From contig JAKSZT010054399.1 in assembly GCA_026826555.1 (NCBI GenBank), positions 1,437,286 to 1,501,285 of the forward strand: a stretch of 64,000 nucleotides of DNA, written 5' to 3'. A program made the position numbers and the translations under genes. Origin of the DNA: Tolypeutes matacus. Taxonomy: Eukaryota > Chordata > Mammalia > Cingulata > Chlamyphoridae. Positions within the stretch are counted from its first letter, which is position 1. Every line of letters starts with the position of its first letter. The notes under the pieces were generated by a model. The model worked only from the letters and a program-made list of their open reading frames with translations, made no database searches and was not told where the DNA came from. Below are positions 23,261-35,712 of the stretch, piece by piece.

Positions 23261-23599
23261 TTTTAAAGAATGTCTCTTCTTTTTTTTCTTTCCTCCATTC
23301 TCTTTGTTGTACTATTAAGTTATCATTAATTAATCCAAGGCTGGATGACAGTGTCAAATAGGAATACATGGTCCTGAAATTTCTGATCCCAATAGAAAAT
23401 ACTCAGCAGAAAACTGGGTTTTATTAGATTACTTAGTAGTCAACCATATGCTGATAAACTGCAGCATGTTGAAACCAACAAATAATATTATTAGCTATAT
23501 TATATGAATATTATATTAATAGTGCTTACATATTTAATATTAGAATGTGTTTATTACTGTACCATGGGAGAGTCGATTTAGCTTTCATGATTGCAAATC

Positions 23600-23760
23600 C
23601 AGTAGAGTGGAAGAGTTGGGAGTGTGGGCTCCAGAGCCAGACTCTGTGGGTGTGAATCTGGCTCAGTCGTGTGACCCTTAGTGACCTCTCTGTGCCTCAA
23701 TTTCCTCATTTAGAAAATAGAAATAATAAGAGTCTTCATTGGGCTGTTAGGCTTCTTCAA
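23600..23760 (+). mobile_element. MIR element
   Basis: A near-textbook MIR: TGTGGGCTCCAGAGCCAGAC, GTGAATCTGGCTCAGTCGTG, TCTCTGTGCCTCAATTTCCT and ATAGAAATAATAAGAGT in the right order. It is followed directly by L2 sequence. Confidence 0.85.
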
Positions 23761-23769
23761 CATAGTACA

Positions 23770-24030
23770 TCCAAAACCACATTCCTGATTCCTGCTCACC
23801 CCTCCCAAACCTGCTCTTTCCTCATTTTCCCTAACTCAGGAAATGGCAGCTTCATCAACCATCCAGGCTAAAAACCCTAGTCACCAAGGACGCCTCTCAT
23901 TTTCACACTCTTCACATCTATTCTATAAACCAAACTTGGGTATTGTAATCATCTCCTAACTGTCTTCCCTGCTTCCACTTCCTCTGCACTACCTTGTATT
24001 CTCCACAATAGCCTTTAAAATAAATCTTCT
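23770..24030 (+). mobile_element. LINE-2 fragment, part 1 (split by a SINE)
   Basis: The text runs in the sense direction of L2 and resumes after the SINE at 24411. The split dates the L2 as older than the DAS-SINE. Confidence 0.55.
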
Positions 24031-24400
24031 AGGGAAGCAGATGTGGCTCAAGCGATTGAGCTCCTGTCTACCACGTGGGCCGTCCCGGGTTTGGTTCCCA
24101 GTGCCTCCTAAAGAAGACGAGCATGACAGCGAGCTGACTCGACCGGCAGGCATGGTGAGTTGACGCTACAAGATGATGCAACAAGAGACACAAGGAGGAA
24201 ATCATAATGAGAAGACACAACAAAGCAGGGAGTGGAGGTGGCTCAAGTAATTAGGTACTCCCTCCCCCATGAGAGGTCCCAGGTTTGGTTCCCAGTGCCT
24301 TCTAAAAAAAAAAAGAAGACCAGCACACAACAAACAGACACAGCAAATGCAAACAATGAGGGGGTAGGGAGAAACAAATAAAAATAAATATATATTTTAA
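24031..24400 (+). mobile_element. DAS-type SINE, dimeric
   Basis: Two tRNA-like units are joined head to tail. The first starts GGGAAGCAGATGTGGCTCAA with a B-box-like GGGTTTGGTTCCC. The second starts near 24226 (GGGAGTGGAGGTGGCTCAAG) with a second B-box-like copy. An A/T-rich tail follows. Target duplications AAATCTTCTA/AAATCTTCTA flank it (about 24022-24031 and 24402-24411). Confidence 0.88.
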
Positions 24401-24410
24401 AAAATCTTCT

Positions 24411-24895
24411 AAGGTCACTCCTCTGCTCCAAACCCTCTTATGACTTCCATCTCGTGCAGAATAAAAACCAGAAAGCTCACTGCCCTCCAGCCATGTTGGT
24501 GTCCTGCTGCTCTGTGACATACTGAGCGAGGTACCGTCAGGAACTTGCACCACTTGTTCCCTCTGCTTAGAAAGCTCTGTCCCCAGGTATTCGCAGGTCT
24601 CACTTCCGCATCATCTTCAGAAGGCTTCCATGACTCTCTGATTTAAAATGGCTGGCTCCAGCTTCAACATTCCAGACCCCTTTCCTGCTTTATTTTTCCT
24701 CACAGCATTTCTCAACAGCAGGCATTTTATATATTTCACTTGTTTATTTTTTATTGCCTGCCTGCTTCCTTCTCCCCCTGTCCCCCAGCACCCCTGTGAG
24801 ATATAAATTCCATGGGGCAAGGACTTTCGTTTTGCTCACAGTCATTTCCTCAGCTATCAAAAAACTGCTTGGCACATAGGAGAAACTCAAAAATT
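24411..24895 (+). mobile_element. LINE-2 fragment, part 2
   Basis: It contains L2 3' landmarks in order: CTTATGACTTCCATCTCGTG, ACTTGTTCCCTCTGCTTAGA, GGCTTCCATGACTCTC, CTTTATTTTTCCTCACAGCA, ATTCCATGGGGCAAGGACTT and CTTGGCACATAGGAGAAACT. An LTR inserted just after it at 24901. Confidence 0.8.
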
Positions 24896-24900
24896 ATGTG

Positions 24901-25433
24901 TGTTGGGGACCCCCAAGAATACTCCCAGATTTGGTAATATGCTTGGAGGACTCGCTGGACTTAGCATAGAGTTGTGCTGAGGGCCAAGATTGATTACAGC
25001 AGAAGGATACACCATGAAATCAGCAAAGGGAAAAGGCACATCGGGCAAAGTCCAGGGAAACCAGGTACAAGCTTCTAAAGCTCTTCTCCCAATGGATTCA
25101 CCCAGGACATGCTTAATTCCCCCACGAAAGGAATGTGACATGTGGGAAAGGCTGTCTACCAGGGAAGCTCGCTAGAGACTCAGTGCCCAGGATGTTTCCT
25201 GGGGGCTGGTCAGGTAGGCGCCCTCTGCCTATCACGTACCAGATTCCAGACTCCCCAAAAGAGAGCAGGTGCTCAGCATAAACCACATTGTTTGCTCAAA
25301 CAGTTTCGGCACCGTGAGCCCCTCTTATCAGTTCTGGGTTCCAAGTTCTCAGCAACCAGCCAAGGGCCAGCCCTGCAAGCCGGACTTTCTAAGGGTAGCA
25401 GCCTCAGGCCTGCTGTGTTGTCTTTTCCCCACA
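24901..25433 (-). mobile_element. Solo LTR, antisense, with exact target duplication
   Basis: On the plus strand it begins TGTTGGGGACCCCCAAGAAT and ends TCTTTTCCCCACA, and exact 5-bp duplications ATGTG lie at 24896-24900 and 25434-25438. On the minus strand the order (TGTGGGGAAAAGACAAC first, then GGCTGGCCCTTGGCTGGTTG, GAGCAAACAATGTGGTTTAT, CACTGAGTCTCTAGCGAGCT) matches a known mammalian ERV LTR that I recognise but cannot name with confidence. No internal region is attached. Confidence 0.88.
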
Positions 25434-25799
25434 ATGTGTTAGAAGAATTGGTCCCTTTTTAATCGACAAAAAATGAAGCATTTTAGAGCCCAGGTGCAAG
25501 ACAAGTTCAAGTAAAGAAAATTTTTCTTTTGTGCCCTTGAAATCATGGTGTATACATTTTGACCTTAGGTGAACCTTACTTACACACACAAAACACGTAT
25601 TTTAATAGTAGCCTGACATGGAAAGAAGAGAATGTTAGAATCTCAAGTATTTCTTAGATTCTATATTTTAGAATATAAATATTCTGTTTTAGAATAGAAA
25701 TATTCTATTTCTGAAGGGACTACAAAGAAGCAAAATCTAGATGGAGCAAGAGTCTATGAAAGATAGTCTTATGGTAGCATTTAGTGCAATACGTTTCTT

Positions 25800-26170
25800 T
25801 TTTTTTAACAAATCAATTTTATTGCTACATATTAATAAAGAATAGAATTCATCCAAAGTGTATAATTAATGGTATTTTGTATAATCATATAGTTGTGTTT
25901 CATCACTTCAATCATTATTAGAGCATTTTCATTATTTCAGTAATAATAATAATAATAATCAAACAAGAAAAATTCCTCACCTCTCAAACTTTCTATGTTT
26001 CCCCTACTGTACATAGCTGCTATTTCTAACTATTCTTGCACAATTATATATTTGTTTATTAAGCAGTTTTTATTGTGATATAGTCATATATCATATGATC
26101 TATCCAAAGTGTATAATCAATGGCTTTTAGTATAATCACAGTGGTGTACATTCATCTTTCTGTTTTTTTT
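25800..26170 (-). mobile_element. L1 3' fragments, antisense, duplicated motif
   Basis: ATCCAAAGTGTATAAT(T/C)AATGG occurs at about 25853 and 26103, each preceded by a T-rich stretch. This suggests two L1 3' ends inserted close together, with an (AAT)n run at about 25942-25958. The motif is typical of the antisense L1 3' UTR. Confidence 0.6.
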
Positions 26171-29100
26171 TGAGTACTTACTTCCCAGTGAAGTACCTTG
26201 CACATACAAGGAGCTCCATAAATATTTGTAGAGAGCATAAATATATATATGTAAATATAAATATATATATTTCATAGGTATGTGAGTAAAATTCAACTCA
26301 TATGAAAAACAAATGGGATTTGTGACAGATGCTAAATACAAATTGAAGACTGGTATTATAGCTACTGTGATAAAACAGGTTAAAATATTTTTATTGAATT
26401 TTATTTAGGTATGTTGGAATTGTCAATAAATATTTGGCACTGCTTTTGTTTTCTAAAGCTAAAAGGAGAGCCAAGGAAAGACACACACAAATCTGAAAAC
26501 CGTCTGGAGTTGTGCTGGGGGCGGGGGGAGAAGGATCCTGCTTCAGAGTGGAGACTTGGTTAGAGCAGCCTTAAGTGTGGGGCTTTCATCTAATATCGAC
26601 ACCATGAGGAGGCTTCTCAGGACAGACTATCCTAGGAAATGGAAGTGGGACCATTTTTCAAGATATGAGATGAGTAAAAGTAAGGCTGGTTTACCAGAGC
26701 TTGAAAGTAGACCGGCAGAAGAGATTTAAGAAACGTATTGCTTTGAGTATGATATCTTTTGCCTTTAGAATGTTTGCCCACTAAAGCGTCTTTGTTATAA
26801 ATATTATATGTCTTCTCTAATAAATTGATTTTTTAGAGCATTATTTAAATGGGGTATGATAATTTGCTTTTAACTTCAGATGAAAATTAGTATGGTTTTT
26901 ATATAGACATATAGACACACACATATACATGCACACACACACTCATATATTTAACTTCCTATTATTGATTGAAATGTTTACTTACTACTGCCTTGTTGTG
27001 AAACCCAAAATTTATGACAGGAGAGAGTACAATATACCATTTAGAGGGATGGAATTAACCTTTTCTCATGCAGGTAGACTCATCCCCAGTTCACACTTGT
27101 GGCCTCATGACCAACACAATAGTTAATGATATTTTAAAAGGAAAAGGAAAAAGAAACATCCCTATGAAAAACACCAGTAATGCAATGAAACACGTTGAAC
27201 TCTGCACTTCTGCATAGAGAGACTTTCCCTCTAAAATATTATGGATATTCTTCTACACAGACATTGATTCAACAAGTAAAGGAACCTTGGAGATTATATT
27301 TCTAGATATAGAATTTGAAAAAGGAATGCTAAACTATTTTTTATAGGCTATAACACAATTAGACATTCTGAGAATTTTATAGTTGAGTTGGATCTTAAGA
27401 GATTCAGATGTGAATTTTCACTGTGCAAGCTGGGATTTTAAACGCAGAGATTTAAAGGCACTGGCCTAAGATTACACAAGTTTTGAGCTAGCATAAGAGT
27501 CCATGGCTCCCACTTGTAGAATTTTCTCCAGGATACCCTACTGCTTTCTGCGGTCCTGCTATGTATAAAATAACATCGGAGGTTCTGAATTAACTTTACA
27601 GGTTTAATCAGAAAGTGATTTTATGCCTCTTTAGCAGAAATGGGTCAAGCTTTCCTATATGATGCCATTTTTGATGGTGCCCAGGAAAGAACAGCCTGGG
27701 AAAAGTCTACCTTCATTTGGTTTTGTCAGGGAACCTGGTACTCTCTGCATTGTCCATTGAAACTCTGACAACTTTGGATATTATCTTTGCATTCTGGCAG
27801 GAGGAGCCTGGAACTTTTGAGGTCTGTATTATTTTTTCAAGCAAATACCAATTTGTAATAAGACTTTCTTCCTTGGATTGCCAGACAATCCTTGAGTTAG
27901 TCAAAGTGGGTAAGCCCAAAATATAAAGCTGGCCCATACAACTTGAATTTAGGGCAGCAATTTGAATGTAACCACGAGTGCTATATTAGAAATGCCAGAG
28001 TGTTTTTGGTGTGTTGCAACACAATTTTCAAAAACTTGGTGGGTTGCTTGTTGTGCCTGGGGATTCTCAATGATAGGGGACCCTGTAAATAGAGACAACC
28101 TGGTGGCCCTCTCTCTCTGGGCACACTGAGATGACAGTGGATTCACTCAGCCTCTGCTGCAAGGCTCCTGTGGAGACCTGCTAACGGGCAGGCTGCCCTT
28201 CCTCTGAGACGTCCCATAAAAGTGGCAGCTGCAGGCTTGTAGGACGGGTCCACCCTCTCCCCAGCTGCCAGCTCGGTGCCTCTCAGGAAGGGAGAGAAGA
28301 AACTCGACTCCACTCCTTGGCTAGCAGTTGAGTGGGTGGTGGCAATCAAGTTTGCTTATTTCACCTGTACCTCCCGAGTACCAGCCCTCTTCAAACACAA
28401 CCCACTCGCTTAGCAGGCTCCATCTCCAGGAAGAGAAAACAGGCTTCTATTAGATAGGACCAGTCCACGTGCTTCCTAAATAAACCTCTGGTCTTATGTT
28501 AGGAGCCTCTATCCCACATCCCATCCTCGCTGAATCAGACTGGTAACTTTCCAACAAATAATACCATAATGCAAAACTGCATTAAGCTGATGCTCATCCA
28601 GAGGCAGCAGTAAGACAGAAACTGGCCCAAAGGGTCTTGCTTCTTTAGGTGGGGGGAGACCTCCTCACATTTCAGCCACAGGAAAAGTGCAATCTTATTG
28701 GATTTCCTTCCTTGGGCCCAATAATATTCAATAAAATTCCTTCCATGATTGGTGCTGCCACCCATAACCAGTGGTTCCTAATTTACTTAAGGAAATGTTT
28801 GCAGATCCAGGAATAAACACTGGCTGGAAGAAGGGGAATCATCTTTTGTCAGCTATTATTGTGTCAATAACTGTTTTTAATTTGCCAGCAATGAAACTCA
28901 GGCCACATTAGAGAACTGTGACACACACCATCTGGTAAGTCAAGTCACAGAAACTCTGAGTTGGGACACTCCCAGCATCCATTGGTTGAAATAGGATCAC
29001 TGTGTGATGAGATCCTTGGCCTCTGCTTCAGGGACAGAGGGCACAAAAGCTAAGGGCAACACTGAACATAGAAAAGTGAAAGGAAACATCAGAAAAATGC

Positions 29101-30780
29101 CATCCCCTGGGTAAAAAGTGGTTGACCATGTATGCACTTTCCCAAAAATCTGTCAGAGCACCTGTGGGGGTGAAGGTCAGAGGAGGACCACAACGTCTAT
29201 TATTTTCCATTAACAATACAGGAAAAAAAAAAAATGGAAGGGAATGCTCTGTATGCTTCTATGATCTGAATACTTGTAACACAGCAAGTATTGACTGATG
29301 GCACTATTTGGTATTTTATGTCTTCCAAAGAAAAATTTTCTTACAGTCTTCCCAGGACTACAATGAAAAACATTTCCATGATAAAGTAAAATAAATGGGG
29401 AAAAATCATCCTCATATATCAAATGTTAGCTTGAAATCAATGAATTAAAATATAACCTGAAACTCACCTTGGAATGCTTCCCCCTCATTAGCTGCCACTC
29501 ACCTATCTGACCATAACAAATATATATGCTTCATAAAACCTCTTAATGACTAGATTTTAAATGCTTCCTAATTTAGAAGAGTGTTTTTCAAAGGGGAGCT
29601 ATTCTGTGCTTTCAGGTGTTTTATTATTTATTCTTATAAAACCATGGTTTAATTTTCTTGTAAGTTTTATCATACAAAATAACAATAAAAATAGCCTGGC
29701 TTCTTGCGTAACTAATCTAACATGGGTTTACTATTCTTCCTTTGGACATGCATTCTAGCAATAAAACATAATATATCTAATTATCTAAGGAAAACTAACA
29801 TTGATATGTGTAATGAGTTGGTCTGAAGCTTTTCTTGGTTGGTCTAACCCACATTGATGCTCACCTTTATGTATCAGCCATACTGGTGTTACCTGAAGGA
29901 TCTCTGATTGTTAGAAACCTAAATTACTTGGAATAAGCTTGATAGGGTAAGATCAGAATGCAACTCCTACCTTGTATCGCCATGGTTAATAAATCTCAAC
30001 AGAAGTTTCTGCTTTTCTTTTCTTTTTGATACTATCTCTATAGCAAGGCCTTCAACCTACCAGAGCTCACACACCTGTGATTCTCTTGTTGGTCTTTCGT
30101 TTTGACCTTTGAAACAAGGTTGACCATGCAACTGTATGCCCAGCAGCTTTAATCCTTTGTAGGCTGGCTTCACACTTGGACTTTAGATCAGAGCTTGCTG
30201 CTGAAGCCAGCTGAGAGACTAGGGAGCGTGTGTTGTTGATGCCTTCATTTGTTCAAAGTGTATTGATGTGTCCATGCCACTGTCCCTCTTAGTCAAGACA
30301 GAGGGTAAAAGGAGGAGAAGGTAGAGACAGCTCGTGGACAACACTAGGCTCACCTGTTTGAAACTTGTCAAGGAAAAAGGGGAAATAAACTGTAATACAA
30401 GATCCTGCCAGGCATGACTCTGCCTCTCAAAGGGTAACTGGTTCAGGTGATCTGGTATAGGGCTATATGACCTCAGGTCAATCTTGGGGAAAACCTCTCT
30501 CTTCCCTGCTACGCCACTGCCAAGGCAAAGGGTAGAAGGAATTCTGTGGCACTAGACAGAGAAGCTATGCTGCTTCTTTGCCTCTCCTGCCCCAAAGCAT
30601 GTTCCCCGTTCTCCCTTTTCTTCCACAGAACAGTAGCTGGGAGACAGGAAGAAACGCTAGACCTCACTGATGCTTAAAGATTGCAGAATGGAGTTCAGGC
30701 TCTAAAGCCTGCCCTTGTAGGGCAAAAATCACCACCTCAAGAATAGAACCACCATTCATTTGGATACCTGGCTCTATCCA
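26171..30780. other. Intergenic desert, no gene recognised
   Basis: About 4.6 kb with no gene, RNA or clearly nameable repeat. It holds AT-rich microsatellite-like DNA at 26235-26275 and a CA-rich patch at 26910-26945. Short open frames on both strands show no family resemblance. Confidence 0.5.
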
Positions 30781-30789
30781 AAGGGTCGT

Positions 30790-30866
30790 CCTTGTTATAA
30801 GACAACAGTTCTGTGAGATGGCCCAAGTTTCACAGAAGAGGAAACTGAGGTTAAGATTCAGTGACT
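30790..30866 (-). mobile_element. MIR element, part 1 (split by a SINE)
   Basis: TTCACAGAAGAGGAAACTGAGG is the antisense MIR core. It breaks at the SINE target site and resumes at 31294. Confidence 0.75.
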
Positions 30867-31293
30867 GGGGAAGGGGACATGGCTCAAGCGATTGGGCCCC
30901 TGTCTACCATATAGGAAGTCCAGGGTTCGATTCCTGGGACCTCCTGGTGAAAGGCAACCTGGCCCATGTGGCGAGCTGGCTGGAGCAGAGAGCTGGCCGG
31001 AGCAGAGTGCTGGTCCATGCGGGAGTGCTGGCGCAGCAAGATGCTGCAACAAAAAGAGACACAGAGGAGAGACAATAAGAGATGCAGCAGATCAGGGAGT
31101 TGAGGTGGCGCAAGAGATTGAGCACCTCTCACTCACTCCAGAAGGTCCCAGGATCGGTACCCGGTGCCGCCTGGAAAGAAGATGAGCAGACACAGAAGAA
31201 CACACAGTGAATGGACGCAGACAGTGAGCACAAAAACAAAGGAGGCGGTACAGGGGGATAAATAAAGAAATAAATCTTAAAAAAAAAAAAAAA
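30867..31293 (+). mobile_element. DAS-type SINE, dimeric, inserted in a MIR
   Basis: Two tRNA-like units occur, with B-box-like GGGTTCGATTCCT at about 30923 and a second degenerate unit at about 31094-31170, then a long A tail. Exact 14-bp target duplications (AAGATTCAGTGACT at 30853-30866 and 31294-31307) flank it. The first B box is nearly canonical. Confidence 0.92.
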
Positions 31294-31390
31294 AAGATTC
31301 AGTGACTTGCCCATGTCACAGAGCTTGTAGTTGGAGAAGCGGGGATTGGAAGTCAGACTTTGCACCTCCACAGATTACCGTCTTCTGAGT
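31294..31390 (-). mobile_element. MIR element, part 2
   Basis: GTGACTTGCCCATGTCACAG, AAGCGGGGATTGGAAGTCAG and GACTTTGC continue the antisense MIR interrupted at 30866. Confidence 0.75.
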
Positions 31391-32205
31391 GATCACACTG
31401 GAATGATGGCTTGTCGAAAAACAGCACAAAGAGGTGCTACTGCGGGTAGCAGGTGGTAACATTTTCCTGGCATTCCAGGAATTTAACCTAATATCCCTTG
31501 AAACATTTACCTTGGCTTCATCTTTTTAGAGGATTGCAGAGCAAATGGAAAGGGAGAAAGGAAACTCGTTGAATTGAGAAAAGGAATGAAGCGGAGATAA
31601 CAGTGGTGACATTTTTACATTTCATTTATTTGGATGACATTTTAAATCACACTCATTAAATTTCCTGTGAAATGTGAATGATTTAGCTGTAGCACTTAAA
31701 ACTAATGAGCCAAGAGGCTATCTAGGCAGTGAGTGAGTGTAAGACAAGTAAAATGTCTAAAACCATATTGAACACTTTGGTTGGCCCTGCCCTTTGCTAT
31801 AGTTAATTGGTCTTGTTCTTCTCACCAAATCCCTAGGCTGTCCTGAAAGAGCAATCAACTCGACCTTCTCTCAAAGATATGATCTTGACATCTGGGACTA
31901 CCAAGTGAAGCCAAAAAGTAAAATATGTTTCTGGACGATGCAGTGAGAACCAGTCAGATTTTACCTCTGAGTGTCCATACATATGCATGTGGTGTCCCTG
32001 CATGTTTAATTAAGCATGACTTGTGCACAGTTCCTAGACGTATCTGAACTGCCCAAACAGAGCCATGTGATCTGTTGAGGCTCAGGGCTGTGGGGAAGCC
32101 TTGTGCTCCTCTGAGGAGTGTGCCTTTGGCTTCACCACAGTCCCAGGTGGAAAACTTTCAGTGGAAGGACTTCTGTGGTTTGTTAGCAGAGCCATTCTGA
32201 GGATC
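31391..32205. other. Intergenic, no feature recognised
   Basis: No gene, RNA or nameable repeat. Confidence 0.45.
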
Positions 32206-32209
32206 ATCT

Positions 32210-32590
32210 GGAGGAGTCGCATGGCAGGGTCTGCTGGCCATCCACCAAAAATCCATTTCCTCAGCTTCCTGGGTATCCTGCTAGACTACATTTCCCAGCC
32301 TCCCTTGCAGCTAGGTGTGGCTATATGGCTGGTTTCCATTTGTGTGCCATTCTGTGTATAAGAAGTGGGCGCTTCCCCTGCACGCTCTTTCCTTTTTTGC
32401 TAGCTGATCTAGACCAAGATGAGGCACTATAGGATGGTGGACCAACATATGGATGGAGCCAGGTTCCCTGACTCACCAGGTGGAGGAGAACTGCCCACCA
32501 ACCAGCAGTATCCATCTCAGGTGGTTAAGTAAGCGAGGAACAAATTTCTCATGTGTGAAGCCACTGAGGTTTGGGGACTATTTTACATTT
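32210..32590 (+). mobile_element. Old LTR-like repeat (family B, copy 1)
   Basis: ACTACATTTCCCAGCCTCCC, TTGCAGCTAGGTGTGGCTAT and, near the end, GTGTGAAGCCACTGAGGTTT are features of a common mammalian LTR-like repeat. A diverged sibling lies at 58100-58990. The family name is not resolved and the edges are approximate. Confidence 0.55.
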
Positions 32591-33970
32591 ATTTTTTATC
32601 ATAATCTAGCTACACAAAGTGTAGTCCATGAACCCTGTGCTGACCCACAATTTATTACTAGTCCACAACAAGATAGGCATAGAAATGTGAGAGTAACAGT
32701 AAATCACTTTTATAGCAGACACAGCGGTTACATCTAAGTGTGTCATCAGTGGATTTGTCTTGTCGGACAGGGTATAGACCAGTTCGAGTACTGACAAACT
32801 TGTGTGGTGGGTGCTAGTCATGTGCAGTCAGTAATTGGGTTTTTACATATTAGAAAGAAAAGGAAACAAACCTGCTCTTCATTGGAACTGTGTGAGATGC
32901 ACTGGTCTAGGCCACCATAACCAATACAAGCCACCAACTGAAAATGCTGTGGGGACCACGAGAAAGCCTGTCATGCCTACATCCCAAATATATACTGAAT
33001 AAATATTCTTCCCCTCCTCACTGACCCACCTTAGCTGAGGCTCCACCTCTCTCACCCGAACTATTGTCGCTCTGCTTCTTCAACTTCTAATCCACCCCCA
33101 CACGATCACCCGACTGAACTCTTTGAATTGCAAATCTGGCCAGAATGTGCTTGGCTTGAAAATCTTCCATAGCTTCCCTTGCTCCTAAGGTAACTTTGAC
33201 TCAGGATTGGATTTTAACGGAAATTTTAGCGTTATCTGTTGCTATTCTCTCCCTTGCAAATGTGCTCTAGTGATAGCTGAAATTTTCATAAACGTGCTAT
33301 GCTGAATCATGTTTCTGCCTTCAGTTTCTTCCTTCTCTCCCTCTGAAAGCCAATGGAAAAGAATTCTCGTTCCTTAAGACCAGCTGAAGCACTCAGAGAT
33401 TTTCTCTGAATAACTTCTCCCAAATGGAATTAAGTACTATTTCTCTCTGGTAGTACTCTTATGTCTTGTGTATCCATCTGTTATTTCACTTGTTACATGG
33501 TTCTTATTTTACTCGTTATCTCACTCTACTAAGCTGCATACTGCAGTGCTGGGCCCAGGACCAGTGAACAAAATGAGTGCTGTAAAAAAATATAACGCAT
33601 CAAGTGACTTTGTCCTTCGTTCTCCCTCTTGCTGTTTAGAAAAGTTTTCAGCCTGCCCATCATCAACGTTCTTCCTATTTGTAACGTAAGTGCAACAACA
33701 CAGGTGGGTCTTGTTAACATAAGAGACATGAAAAGCTAATAGTAGCTGTAATCAGCCTCTATGCAACTTTTGTTCACACTAACGTGTTGGGTTTCTGAAG
33801 GCATAAATAAGCTTTTAAAGTCTTCTGAAGATCTATGTTAGCAAACACTCTTGCTACAGGTCAATTTTTTTTTTAGATGACTTTCACGTTTTCCTAAAAC
33901 AATCTGCACACATGAAATGGGGGCGGGGGGGGGGGTACCCACCAGCCAGGAGCCATGTCTCTGCTTTACT
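32591..33970. other. Intergenic, mostly unassigned
   Basis: CAAAGTGTAGTCCATGAACC at about 32615 suggests an old hAT-type fragment, but I could not find its ends. A G-rich run sits at 33919-33936. No gene seen. Confidence 0.4.
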
Positions 33971-33972
33971 TC

Positions 33973-34070
33973 TTTTTGTTTTGTTTTGTTTTCAGGAGGT
34001 ACCAGGGATTGAACCCAGGACCTCATACATGGGAAGCAGGCGTTCAACTACTGAGCTACATCCGCTCCCC
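33973..34070 (-). mobile_element. DAS-type SINE, monomeric, antisense
   Basis: Read on the minus strand it starts GGGGAGCGGATGTAGCTCAG, carries the B box GGGTTCAATCCCT and ends in an A-rich (AAAAC)n tail. A short duplication TACTTC occurs at 33967-33972 and 34071-34076. It is the same subtype as the copy at 22528. Confidence 0.85.
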
Positions 34071-35295
34071 TACTTCACTTCTTAATGCATGGTTTTCACA
34101 CATTCTCTCTTTTTAGTATAACCTAAGATGCCCTCTTTACCACCTTTCTGGAAATTGTTTTGCAGCCTATAGGGGAAAAAGAACCTCGTACTCACACATT
34201 AACAAACACAAAACACACATTCTGCCATACATTTTGAAATTGAGGGTAGTAAACAAAGTAAGGTATATGTCTGAAAAGAGATTCTGATAGATATTTTAGA
34301 AGGAAGGGAATTACAGAGTTGTTGAAGAATAAAGGGGCCATGACTGTTAGGGAGAAAAATAGCAAGGATATTTTTATTAATTGTTTTTGAAACATTTAGA
34401 CTATATGATATGTGTTGTCAAATTAGTTTTATTCTGGAGGTGCTGGATTCCCTCACTGACCCCCTGCCTATGTAAATGTACAAATCTACACATTTATGTC
34501 TAGATATTCCTTAGGCTATTATTACACCTTCCCCAGGATTGTAATTATTCACCACTACTGTAAGAGACACTTGAAGGAGATGGACATGGCAAAAATAAGA
34601 GGAGGACCTTCCTTGGAGGCAGTGGCCAACTACAGCTGAAGCCAGGAGATGTAGGCACCCTGCAATCAGTATCAGCCCGGTGACTTTCCAGTCCATGCCA
34701 ATCATCCTGAGGTTGTGCATTCTGCCTTCCCACATGATCCTTCAATGCTTGGTTGTAGTTTTGCTTCAATAGCTTGTACACACGCCAGGTAAAACCCTTT
34801 TACCTCCTAGGCTGAAGCTGCCACGGGACTGTGGAATCTATGGTTTCCTTTAGGATTTCTCAGGTTTTAAATGGTATGTGAAATTTGTCAGTGTTGTTTT
34901 GATGTGGTTATGGCTTGTTAGTCAAGGGTCTCTGGAATCCATGCAGAGCTGAGTAGCAATGTGGTGTGTCCATCTATGAGGATGGCTAAGAGGAGTTCAT
35001 AGGGCATAGGCCATCTGGGACTGAGACCGTCTTTCTCGAGAATTCCTACACCACCTGTCTTCTGGCTAATATGGATGTGTTGGCATGGAGCCTGGTGTTG
35101 GCCTAGCAAATCACACCTTCCTAGAAAGGGTTTGGCATAGAAACGATCTTTGATGTCCATAGCACTGTACCCTGCAGATGTTGGAAGGGTACAGCTGGAA
35201 GAGAGATGATGCCTCCTGAGCTGAACTGCATTTTCATGATTCCAGAAGGGCCTCAGGCCACTTGTGGCCTGTTTTGTTGCAATTGCTGATACTAC
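34071..35295. other. Intergenic; contains an unexplained 140-codon open frame
   Basis: This stretch has an unusually long minus-strand open frame (34918-35337) that runs into the LTR at 35296, plus a 78-codon frame at 34545-34781. Neither resembles a family I recognise. They may be remnants of an unidentified repeat, for example an ERV internal region. No promoter or polyadenylation context is visible. Confidence 0.35.
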
Positions 35296-35707
35296 TGGTA
35301 TGGATTGACTTGTGTCCCCTAAAACAGATATGCTCAAGTCTTAACCCTGGTACCTGTGAACGAAACCTTATTTGGAATTAGGGTCTTTGAAGACGTGATT
35401 AATTAAGATGAGGCCAAACTATATTAGGGTGGACCTAATACAATATGACTGGCTCCCTAGAAAAAGGGGAGAAGAGAAAATGCCATGTGATGACAAGAGG
35501 CAGAGGCGGGAGTGATGCAGTTACAAGCCAAGGAACACCAAAGATTGCCCACAAAGACCAGAAGCTAGAAGAGGCATGGCCCTGCTGACACCCTGATTTC
35601 AGACTTCAGAGTACCATAATACATAATACATAAGACAATACCTCTCTGTTGCTTTAAGCCATCTAATTGGTGGTACTCTGTTATGGCAGCCCTAGGAAAC
35701 CAAGACA
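35296..35707 (+). mobile_element. MLT1-like MaLR solo LTR
   Basis: It starts TGGTATGGATTGACTTGTGT, has GAAACCTTATTTGGAATTAG and GTCTTTGAAGACGTGATTAA, and ends with GGCAGCCCTAGGAAACCAAG then ACA. These are MLT1/MST-type LTR landmarks. Flanks ACTAC (35291-35295) and CCTAC (35708-35712) agree at 4 of 5. Confidence 0.85.
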
Positions 35708-35712
35708 CCTAC

